From assembly GCA_044508495.1 (NCBI GenBank), contig JBIQHP010000039.1, positions 1 through 18,815 of the forward strand: DNA of 18,815 nt, read 5' to 3'. Source of the DNA: Terrimesophilobacter sp044508495 (GTDB taxonomy: Bacteria > Actinomycetota > Actinomycetes > Actinomycetales > Microbacteriaceae). Positions 13,140 through 18,815 of the stretch are shown here, piece after piece. The notes below the pieces were generated by a model. That model had not been told where the DNA came from. It did not search any database and saw only the letters and a list, made by a program, of their open reading frames with translations. The stretch's first letter is position 1. Every line of letters starts with the position of its first letter. Made by a program: the position numbers and the translations under genes.

Positions 13140-13864
13140 CAGCCACCACCGCCGTCCCTGGACCCGTCGGTGCGGGATTCGGGAGACCGGTCCATCGACG
13201 CTGATTGGGCGAGCACCCGGAACACGATACGGGTTCTGCCGATCGAAATCACGGAGTCGGGCGGCAGGGCGGCTTTCGTGACGGGCGCTCCGTCGAGCCG
13301 GGAGCCGTTCGTGGAGCCGAGATCGTTGACCTGGGCGCGCTTGCCGTCCCAGAGGATCTCGACGTGTCGGCGTGAGATCCCGGGGTCGTCGACGGTGATG
13401 TCGGCCTCGGAGCCGCGCCCGATCACGGTGTGCGATCTCACGATGGGGTAGCGTTTGCCCCCGATGTCGAGGATAGGCGTCCACGACACCTCGCCCTTGA
13501 CGTTGGACGAGTCGATCCGCACGACGCCCTCGCTGAGCCCCGGGTCCTCTGCGAGACGGATGCCGATGCCGCCGGCGAACTGGTAGTGCTGGGCGGTCGC
13601 GTGGGTCTGGACGAGCTGGACCAGCTCGTCGATGAGGGTCGGGCCGATGCCGGACATCCGCTCGTGGTCGCGCGGGCTCAGGTTGACCGTGAACTTGTTC
13701 GGGACGAGGATGCGGTCGCGGGCGACGACGGCCGCCTTGGTGTCGAGTTCGCGGCGGAGGGCCGCGGTGATCTCGACCGGCTGGAGCCCGCTCTTGAAGG
13801 TCTTGGCGAAGGCGCCGTTGACGACGCGCTCAAGTCCCTTCTCGAAGCTGTCCAACAGGCCCAA
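13136..13864 (-). CDS. fhaA: FhaA-type protein: DUF3662 plus FHA domain
   Basis: The 242-residue first gene of the kinase operon joins an N-terminal FhaA domain (DUF3662, about 1-118: MGLLDSFEKGLERVVNGAFAKTFKSGLQPVEI) to a C-terminal FHA domain (about 133-217) with IGR (148-150), SRRH (164-167) and DLGSTNGSRLDG (181-192). FhaA of M. tuberculosis reads phosphorylated MviN and helps regulate peptidoglycan precursor export. That protein is 527 residues with a long low-complexity linker; here the linker is only about 15 residues and there is a 25-residue polar tail instead. The start is TTG at 13864, supported by a strong GGAGGAGA ribosome-binding site just upstream and a match to the family N-terminus. 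It overlaps fhaB by 4 bp. Confidence 0.95.
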   Translation of the reverse strand: MGLLDSFEKGLERVVNGAFAKTFKSGLQPVEITAALRRELDTKAAVVARDRILVPNKFTVNLSPRDHERMSGIGPTLIDELVQLVQTHATAQHYQFAGGIGIRLAEDPGLSEGVVRIDSSNVKGEVSWTPILDIGGKRYPIVRSHTVIGRGSEADITVDDPGISRRHVEILWDGKRAQVNDLGSTNGSRLDGAPVTKAALPPDSVISIGRTRIVFRVLAQSASMDRSPESRTDGSRDGGGGW

Positions 13865-13885
13865 GGGTCTCCTCCTCCTACCCTG

Positions 13886-13891
13886 TCGATG
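13886..13891 (-). promoter_or_regulatory. Candidate -10 box for the fhaA-pknB operon
   Basis: On the minus strand this reads TAACAT, a TANNNT match, 21 nt before the TTG start of fhaA and just upstream of its GGAGGAGA site. The 146-bp region shared with tRNA-Leu is the only place for the main promoter of the seven-gene operon. No convincing -35 box is visible. Confidence 0.35.
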
Positions 13892-13993
13892 TTAGCCGCT
13901 GGGCTCGGGGCTCCGGCTGAATCCCGGCGAATCTCCGCCCAGCGGATGACGGGGAGCAGGGCAGGGCCGACCGCTCGGGTGGGCCTGCGCTGT

Positions 13994-13999
13994 GATAAT
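13994..13999 (+). promoter_or_regulatory. Candidate -10 box of the tRNA-Leu gene
   Basis: GATAAT, preceded by TGT as in an extended -10 element, ends 11 nt before the mature 5' end of the tRNA. This is a typical distance for a short 5' leader. A -35 box is not evident in the GC-rich upstream sequence. Confidence 0.5.
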
Positions 14000-14010
14000 C
14001 TCGCTAGGTC

Positions 14011-14094
<84 letters not shown>

Positions 14095-14098
14095 CAGT

Positions 14099-14198
14099 NN
14101 NNNNNNNNNNNNNNNNNNNNNNNNNNNNNNNNNNNNNNNNNNNNNNNNNNNNNNNNNNNNNNNNNNNNNNNNNNNNNNNNNNNNNNNNNNNNNNNNNN
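14099..14198. other. Assembly gap of 100 N
   Basis: Exactly 100 undefined bases, the conventional length for a gap of unknown size. True distance, content and even adjacency of the two sides are uncertain. The gap truncates the lipoprotein gene to its right. Confidence 0.99.
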
Positions 14199-15055
14199 AC
14201 CGGGCTTCCGTTCGAGCGGAAGGAGTAGATCTTCCACAGCCCCGCTGTGCCGGGAGCCCCCTCCTCGTGGTGGAACCCGTACTTGAGCTCCTGGTCCCAC
14301 AACGCGCCCTCGTGCGTGAAGGTGTAGACGACGACCATGTCACCCCACCAGCCGGTTGGCGTGCCGTCGTCGATCGTGCCGTAGCTCACGACCGTCACGT
14401 CTTCCCAGGGCGCCGTGTTGCCGTTCTCGACGACGTCGCAGACGTCGGCGGCGCCGGCGTTCGCAGCGAACTCGCCCCAGAACTCCCGCGTGGTGATGAT
14501 CTGGAAGGCGAAGCAGTTCCTCGTGGCGAGCGCCGTCAGGAAGTCCTCTGCGAGGAAGAGGAACTCCCGGCGTGCATCCGGCCTCTGCTGTGCGGAGGGC
14601 TGCGGGGAGGGCTGCAGCGCGTCGAGGGAGTATTCGGCGTCGGTGATGACCCAGGGGTCCTGCGCGAGCGCTCGGGTGAGTGTGAGCTTGAACGTGGCGG
14701 TGACGCCCTCCTGCGTCGTCAGCAGCACGTCCGCGGTCGCCAGCGATTCGCCCACCTCGGTGACCTCGCCGACGGTCGCGCTGTTCCCCTCCTGCTTCGG
14801 GCCGGGATCCGCCAGGCACTCGTCGACCGCCGCCCAGGTCACCCCGATGCCGGCGAGCGCGGTCTCTGTCGTGGTGGCGAACAGCTCTTCGCAGTCCTGC
14901 GCCTCGAGCGCGGCGGCGAACCGCTCGACGACGCTCCTGGCGTCGGGGCCGGGCTCGTCTCCCGGTCCAGGCCCGTTGTCCGCCGCGCAGCCGGTCACGG
15001 CGAGCAGTACTGCGGCGAGCACTGCTGTCGCCTGAAGTCTCAGCCTCTTCGTCAT
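14199..15055 (-). CDS. Lipoprotein with duplicated two-cysteine domain, 3' end lost in gap
   Basis: No named family is recognised. The 285 visible residues start with a lipoprotein signal peptide (basic MTKRLRLQ, hydrophobic core, lipobox VTGC with C23), then an acidic Gly/Pro linker. Two similar segments follow (about 41-142 and 162-280), each beginning with a helix of the type FAAALEAQDCEELF or FLTALATRNCFAFQ, each with two cysteines exactly 25 residues apart (C55/C80 and C181/C206), and each ending in beta-like strands (DPWVITDAEY; LWKIYSF). An NTF2-like fold is a guess. A Pro/Gln/Ser-rich hinge (148-161) separates them. The ATG at 15055 is preceded by AAGGGGA about 9 nt upstream. The stop lies in the gap, so the protein is partial, though the second segment looks nearly complete. 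It follows the next lipoprotein gene by 17 bp. Confidence 0.85.
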
Positions 15056-15072
15056 GATCCCACGGTCCCCTT

Positions 15073-15495
15073 TCAGCAGCCGATCCCGATCGCGAGCGTG
15101 TGCTCGGCGCCATCGATGGTGAACGAGCCGACGCCCTGGACTCCGGCGTCGACCAGTCGGACCCGGAAGTCCTCGAACTCGGCCAGCCAGCCGTGCTCCC
15201 AGTCCGCCGCGAGCTCGACGGTGCCGTCGAGGTGCTGGATGGAGAGGGTCGCCTCGTCTCCATGCGCGAGGAACGCCACGGTCACCTCGCCGCTCGACCA
15301 ATCGGCCGTGACGTCGTCGCCGGAGCGTGAGCAGCTCCCCTGCCCGCCCAGTCCCTGCATGTCCAGCTGGAGGGTGCGGCCGCGCTCGGGATTGGGCATC
15401 ACCGGGCCGGGGGTGAAGCCGAGTTCGGCGCAGCCCGCGAGGGTGACGACGGACACCAAGGCAAGAGGCAACGCGAATCGGCGGGCGTGACGCAT
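15073..15495 (-). CDS. Small lipoprotein, possibly LpqH-like in topology
   Basis: The 140-residue protein has a signal peptide MRHARRFALPLALVSVVTLAGC with lipobox LAGC, so it should be lipidated at C22 and anchored outside the membrane. The mature part is beta-rich and has two more cysteines, C55 near the first strand and C140 as the very last residue, which could join the two ends of the fold. A terminal cysteine after a beta strand (TLAIGIGC) recalls the actinobacterial 19-kDa antigen LpqH family; this is only a resemblance in layout. Start ATG at 15495; no strong ribosome-binding site. It lies 86 bp after the STAND ATPase stop and 17 bp before the duplicated-domain lipoprotein, so a shared transcript is plausible. 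Confidence 0.82.
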   Translation of the reverse strand: MRHARRFALPLALVSVVTLAGCAELGFTPGPVMPNPERGRTLQLDMQGLGGQGSCSRSGDDVTADWSSGEVTVAFLAHGDEATLSIQHLDGTVELAADWEHGWLAEFEDFRVRLVDAGVQGVGSFTIDGAEHTLAIGIGC

Positions 15496-15581
15496 AGCAG
15501 AATGCTGATCCGCGGCAGCGCGTGCGCGCAACGCCGCCGAGCCAAGTCGGGACCGATGCGGGACCGCCCGCATCCGGGTTC

Positions 15582-17396
15582 TCAGCGGTGGGCGAGGATG
15601 CGCTCCCGCGCCGTGCGCAGCATCCGATACCAGGTCGAGCGTCCGACGTGGAACTCGTCCAGCAGGGCGGCCTCGCTCCGGTGCGGGCCGAGGTGCGCGG
15701 CCTCCAGGACCGCGCGCAGGCGACGGTCCTCCGCCGAGTCGCCGAAGGTCAGGTCCAGCACGGCACGCAGCCGAGCCTCGCGCTCGGGGTCGTCGGTCGG
15801 GGCGAGCAGCCCGGCGGTGCCCGGCTCGCGCGGCTCGAAACCCTGCTCGCCGAGCACGATGGCCTCGACGAAGCCGACGGCACCGTGCGGCCGGAAGTCC
15901 GACACCGCCACGGAATGGGATCCGGCGTCGGCGATCTCGTAGCTGTCGATCGCATTCGGTCCGGTCCGGCGGTCCGGCTCCGGAAAGCTCATGAGGATCA
16001 CCTCGAGTTCCGGCATTCCCGTGTTCCGCATGAACGCGCCGCTGGCGAGCCGTGCGACCTCCTCGCGCTCCTCGGTCGTGCCCTCGGCGAAGAGCGCGAT
16101 GGTGGCGAAGGTGCGATCCGGTCGAGAACCGATCCGGTGCGCAGCCGCGGACTGGCTCTGGGCGATCGGCCCGAGCGGTGGAAGCTCCGAGACCCGGATG
16201 AGACACACCCACAGCAACGCCTCGCCGTTCGCGCGACGAAGCACGAACTCCGTCCCGAGGTCGCGCCAGGCTCGTATCTCCGCCCAGTCGGGCCCCTCGT
16301 CGAAGCCCTGCATGCGCCCGAACTCCTCGAACTCCTTCGCGCGGGGGCGGTCGGCGTAGAAGTCCCGGCTGGGGTCGTTCGCGATCGCCCGACGGTACTC
16401 CGGGTCCTCGATCAACTGGGACAGCTCGATCAGCGCCTCCATGTCGCCGAGCCGGGCGCGGGTCGCCAGATGCTCGGCGATGCGCCGTACGAGGTGCCGG
16501 TAGCGTTGCGGCGCGGTGACCTTGAGCCGGTCGCGGATCGCCTCGGCGAGCACCGGGTGCATCGAGACGCCGGAGCCGAGCGGCTGGATGACGGGGAGCG
16601 ACTGCAGGCGCGGCAGGATCTCTCGCGTATTGCGCCCGGGCAGAGCGGCGGCGAGCAGGCGGGCGTCGAGCATCCGTGCGATCGCCGCCGCCTCGAGCAC
16701 CTCCCGGTCGACATCGAGCATCGAGCGGCCGGCGAGCCAGGCGATGAGGCGCTCCTCGAGGTGGGCCTCGAGTGGAGTCCCGGATCGGCCGCCGGGTGCG
16801 CTCGCGGCAACCGTCAGGGCGAGCGGGTACCCTCGCGCCCAGGCGACGATGCGCGCCCGGCGCTGCGGATCGGAGATGCCCCGCTGGGCGAGGAAAGCGT
16901 CCGCCTGGTCGTCCGCGAGCGGGCCGAGAGGGAGGTCGACCACGATGCCGGGCAGGCCGTGCGCTCGCCAGGACTGCTCGGGTTCGTTGCGGCCGGCGAG
17001 CACGATCCGGGCGTCCTCCGGCATCCGGTCGAGCAGCGCGTCGCGCAGCGGGGCCAGCATCGAGCCGAGATGGTCGACCTCGTCGATGACGAGGAACCGC
17101 GAGCCGGTGCCCGGCCCCGCGAGCACCAGCAAGAGGTCGTCGAACCCGCCCTGGAGGGTTCGCGCGTCATGCGCCTCGACCGTGAACCCGGAGTCGTCCG
17201 CGCGGCGTGAGGCAGCCCGCAGCAGCGCGGACTTCCCGATCCCTCCCGGTCCGTGCACGAAGAGGATGCGGCTCGGGGTGCGCACGTCGATGAGCTCGGC
17301 GACCGCATCGAGCTCCGCCTCCCTGCCCACGAAGTGCTCCGCGTCGGCGTCCCTGAGCACGGCGCGCAGGCTGCGCCCGCCGTCCGTCTTCGACAT
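15582..17396 (-). CDS. STAND-type ATPase with C-terminal helix-turn-helix, putative regulator
   Basis: The 604-residue protein begins with a nucleotide-binding module: FVGREAELDAV (22-32), Walker A GPGGIGKS (49-56), Walker B FLVIDEVD (101-108), LAGRNEP as sensor (133-139), GYPLAL (189-194, the GxPLA motif of NB-ARC/STAND proteins) and SMHPVLAEAIRDRL (278-291), reminiscent of the MHD position in the winged-helix domain. A middle part (about 375-530) is unfamiliar, beta-rich and may sense a ligand. The C-terminus (about 556-602: RSEAALLDEFHVGRSTWYRMLRTARERI) is a helix-turn-helix. This suggests an ATP-dependent transcription regulator, not a toxin. I chose ATG 17396, since CAGAAT ends 7 nt upstream (leaderless pattern); ATG 17405 is the alternative. 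It is divergent from the 17499 lipoprotein gene. Confidence 0.88.
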   Translation of the reverse strand: MSKTDGGRSLRAVLRDADAEHFVGREAELDAVAELIDVRTPSRILFVHGPGGIGKSALLRAASRRADDSGFTVEAHDARTLQGGFDDLLLVLAGPGTGSRFLVIDEVDHLGSMLAPLRDALLDRMPEDARIVLAGRNEPEQSWRAHGLPGIVVDLPLGPLADDQADAFLAQRGISDPQRRARIVAWARGYPLALTVAASAPGGRSGTPLEAHLEERLIAWLAGRSMLDVDREVLEAAAIARMLDARLLAAALPGRNTREILPRLQSLPVIQPLGSGVSMHPVLAEAIRDRLKVTAPQRYRHLVRRIAEHLATRARLGDMEALIELSQLIEDPEYRRAIANDPSRDFYADRPRAKEFEEFGRMQGFDEGPDWAEIRAWRDLGTEFVLRRANGEALLWVCLIRVSELPPLGPIAQSQSAAAHRIGSRPDRTFATIALFAEGTTEEREEVARLASGAFMRNTGMPELEVILMSFPEPDRRTGPNAIDSYEIADAGSHSVAVSDFRPHGAVGFVEAIVLGEQGFEPREPGTAGLLAPTDDPEREARLRAVLDLTFGDSAEDRRLRAVLEAAHLGPHRSEAALLDEFHVGRSTWYRMLRTARERILAHR

Positions 17397-17403
17397 GCGG
17401 CCC

Positions 17404-17409
17404 ATTCTG
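17404..17409 (-). promoter_or_regulatory. Candidate -10 box of the STAND ATPase gene
   Basis: The minus strand reads CAGAAT, one base from the TAGAAT seen before crgA and the sortase, and ends 7 nt before the ATG at 17396. A leaderless transcript would follow. It lies in the 102-bp region shared with the divergent lipoprotein gene. Confidence 0.3.
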
Positions 17410-17498
17410 GCAGGCGGCTGCGGGCGGCCGGAAGAATGGGACCGGTGCGGGACTGCCCGCTCGTCGCCGACTCGGTCGGGGCGGGGTAGTAATGGAGC

Positions 17499-18086
17499 AT
17501 GGCCACGGATGTCGCGCTCCGCCGAGTCGCCGTCATGCTCGCCGGCGCGCTGCTGCTCGCCGGCTGTGCGACCGGTGGTGATCCCGGTGCCGCGCCGACG
17601 GGGATGCTCACCCCGTCGAGCTCGCCCTCGGCTCTGCCCGAAGGCCCTGGGGCTCCAACCCCGTCGGCGACCACCGGCGAGCCCACCTATTACACCTTCG
17701 ACGGCAGTTGGGAGCGCTTCCGCGTGACCGGAGTCTTCTGCACGGAAGACGATGCGAGCTTCATCGGCAGCCCTCAGGGCGTCACCGAGGACTTCCAGGA
17801 CCCCGGCTTCTCGTTCTTCCGGAACGGCACCGTCTACGTGAGCGGAACCAAGGACTCCATGCCCGGGAGCTTTCTGGGATTCGGAGGGGAGGGCCACTGG
17901 GACTTCCTCATCGGGCTCGACGGGCGCCCGGCCGGGATCTACGGCACCATCGCCGCCGGCTACCGGACCGGAGGCGTCGGCCCCGGTTCGGGCCACGAGT
18001 TCTCGGCCGATCTCGACATCGACGTCACCCCTCGCTACGACGACGAGTTCAGCGAATACTGCGAGGCCACCGCAGCCCGGGGCTGA
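17499..18086 (+). CDS. Secreted lipoprotein of unknown function
   Basis: The 195-residue protein carries a lipoprotein signal (MATDVALRRVAVMLAGALLLAGC, lipobox LAGC, C23), a Gly/Pro/Ser/Thr-rich linker (24-62) and a beta-rich, aromatic and Gly-rich domain (about 63-190). That domain has C81 near its beginning and C188 near its end, as in the lipoprotein at 15073-15495 although the sequences differ. No named family is recognised. The ATG at 17499 has GGAG directly upstream and a TAGTAAT stretch 5 nt before the start, so either a short leader or leaderless expression is possible. It diverges from the STAND ATPase gene, which could control it, and converges on the S4-domain gene with a gap of 26 bp. 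Confidence 0.82.
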   Translation: MATDVALRRVAVMLAGALLLAGCATGGDPGAAPTGMLTPSSSPSALPEGPGAPTPSATTGEPTYYTFDGSWERFRVTGVFCTEDDASFIGSPQGVTEDFQDPGFSFFRNGTVYVSGTKDSMPGSFLGFGGEGHWDFLIGLDGRPAGIYGTIAAGYRTGGVGPGSGHEFSADLDIDVTPRYDDEFSEYCEATAARG

Positions 18087-18112
18087 TCGGTCGCCGGAGC
18101 TCCGTCGCCGGA

Positions 18113-18481
18113 TCATCGCCCCCGCAAGCGCTCCATCTCGCGGCGGTCGCGCTTCGTGGGCCGGCCGGCGCCGCGGTCGCGCAGGGGCGCGAGGGCGACC
18201 GCCTCGCGCGGGGGTGGAGGCGGCGTGAGGTCGTCGTAGCATTCGGCGGCCTCGGTGGCCGAGACGCGTTTCACGAGAAGACGCTTCACGATGAGGATGC
18301 GGTCGAAGCCGGCGATGCGCACGCGCACCTCGTCCCCGATGCGCACGGGCTGAGCCGCCTTCGCGCGATCGCCGCTGACGCGCACGTGGCCGGCACGGCA
18401 TCCGGCGGTCGCCGAGGATCGGGTCTTGAACACGCGCACCGCCCACAGCCAGGCGTCGACGCGCACCGAAGTCGGTTCCAC
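18113..18481 (-). CDS. hslR: Hsp15-like RNA-binding S4 domain protein
   Basis: The 122-residue protein has an N-terminal S4 domain (about 6-55): VRVDAWLWAVRVFKTRSSATAGCRAGHVRVSG, close in pattern to the Hsp15 motif with its DxWLW and FKTRS elements. A basic Arg/Pro-rich C-terminal tail (about 88-122) follows. In E. coli Hsp15 binds stalled 50S subunits carrying nascent chains. Actinobacterial members are usually annotated as S4-domain RNA-binding proteins and their role is less studied. The start is GTG at 18481; a GTG at codon 6 is possible because there is no strong ribosome-binding site. It is divergent from the polyketide synthase gene across 47 bp. Confidence 0.92.
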   Translation of the reverse strand: MEPTSVRVDAWLWAVRVFKTRSSATAGCRAGHVRVSGDRAKAAQPVRIGDEVRVRIAGFDRILIVKRLLVKRVSATEAAECYDDLTPPPPPREAVALAPLRDRGAGRPTKRDRREMERLRGR

Positions 18482-18528
18482 GCACCGACTCTACGGCGCT
18501 GCGCGGGAGGAGGTGCTAGTTTCGGCGC

Positions 18529-18815
18529 ATGACGCGCATCGCCGCAGTCGCACCGGCGCTGCCCGAGTTCGCGTACTCGCAGGCGGAGTTGACGCACGAG
18601 CTCTCGCAGCTCCTGTCGCCGGGCGACGGGAAGCGCGCCGTGCTCGAACGCCTGCACGCGGCATCCGGCATCGCGACCCGGCACACCGCCCTACAGCTCG
18701 AGCGGTATCGAGATCTCGGCTCCTTCGGCGAGTCGAACGACGTCTTCATCCGGGTCGCGACCGAACTGGCCGAACGGGCGCTCGCCGAGGCGCTCGCCGC
18801 AGCCGGGCTCGCGGC
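18529..18815 (+). CDS. Type III polyketide synthase (N-terminal part, cut by window end)
   Basis: The first 95 residues are visible. MTRIAAVAPALPEFAYSQAELTHELSQLL is followed by ERLHAASGIATRHTALQLERYRDLGSFGESNDVFIRVATELAERALAEALAAAGL. This is the N-terminal pattern of bacterial type III polyketide synthases of the chalcone/stilbene synthase superfamily, where a helix pair precedes the R-x-T/H segment. The catalytic Cys-His-Asn triad lies beyond the window, so activity cannot be assessed. The product is unknown; type III synthases in Actinobacteria make alkylresorcinols, pyrones or tetrahydroxynaphthalene. The ATG at 18529 is fixed by an in-frame TAG at 18517; AGGAGGT lies 14 nt upstream, rather far for a ribosome-binding site. 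Confidence 0.85.
   Translation, partial: MTRIAAVAPALPEFAYSQAELTHELSQLLSPGDGKRAVLERLHAASGIATRHTALQLERYRDLGSFGESNDVFIRVATELAERALAEALAAAGLA

Noticed and set aside
13865..14010. Possible oriC or additional RNA gene in the fhaA/tRNA-Leu intergenic region
   Set aside because: No DnaA-box cluster and no further cloverleaf; the region is explained by two divergent promoters.
18091..18113. Palindrome CGGAGCTCCG and direct repeat TCGCCGGA between convergent stops
   Set aside because: The 10-bp palindrome has no loop and no T tract and overlaps the stop region of hslR; too weak to call a terminator.
17397..18485. Upstream extension of the STAND ATPase frame to 18485 (967 codons)
   Set aside because: The extension overlaps the divergent lipoprotein and S4-domain genes and lacks domains; the AAA module starts immediately after the ATG at 17396.

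Overview
The window comes from a high-GC actinobacterium, most likely of the order Micrococcales (family Microbacteriaceae is my best guess from protein character; not proven). The core is the conserved actinobacterial neighbourhood that lies near the chromosomal origin in many relatives. It runs cyclophilin (ppiA) - rhomboid - crgA - class E sortase - small membrane protein - trpG/pabA - pknB - pknA - pbpA - rodA - pstP - fhaB - fhaA - tRNA-Leu. Gene order closely matches the Mycobacterium tuberculosis Rv0009-Rv0020c segment. The crgA/sortase/trpG order also resembles Streptomyces.

Left part (1-3264): a small coiled-coil/membrane protein (minus), a Nudix hydrolase (plus, probably leaderless), a second coiled-coil membrane protein (minus), then cyclophilin and a zinc-finger rhomboid protease (plus). 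A short AT-rich patch at 3194-3240, between the convergent rhomboid and crgA genes, holds DnaA-box-like sequences and a perfect inverted repeat.

Middle part (3265-13864): crgA and a class E sortase diverge from a short region in which each has a TAGAAT -10-like hexamer 6-7 nt before its ATG. The sortase, a 52-residue membrane protein and the glutamine amidotransferase form a tight plus-strand operon that converges on, and overlaps, the end of pknB. The minus-strand operon fhaA-fhaB-pstP-rodA-pbpA-pknA-pknB is packed with 4-8 bp overlaps. It encodes one control circuit for polar growth and cell division: two membrane Ser/Thr kinases with extracytoplasmic sensor domains, the phosphatase that opposes them, two phosphothreonine-reading FHA proteins, and a SEDS glycosyltransferase with its class B transpeptidase. 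PknA here carries its own PASTA and Ig-like outer domains, unlike the M. tuberculosis protein.

Right part: tRNA-Leu(CAG) is followed by a 100-N assembly gap, so linkage across 14099-14198 is not guaranteed. Beyond it lie two lipoprotein genes (one truncated by the gap), a 604-residue STAND-type ATPase with a C-terminal helix-turn-helix, a divergent third lipoprotein, an Hsp15-like S4 RNA-binding protein and the start of a type III polyketide synthase. The STAND regulator flanked by three secreted lipoproteins is the least explained part of the window and the best candidate for an undescribed system. No mobile element or CRISPR array was seen.
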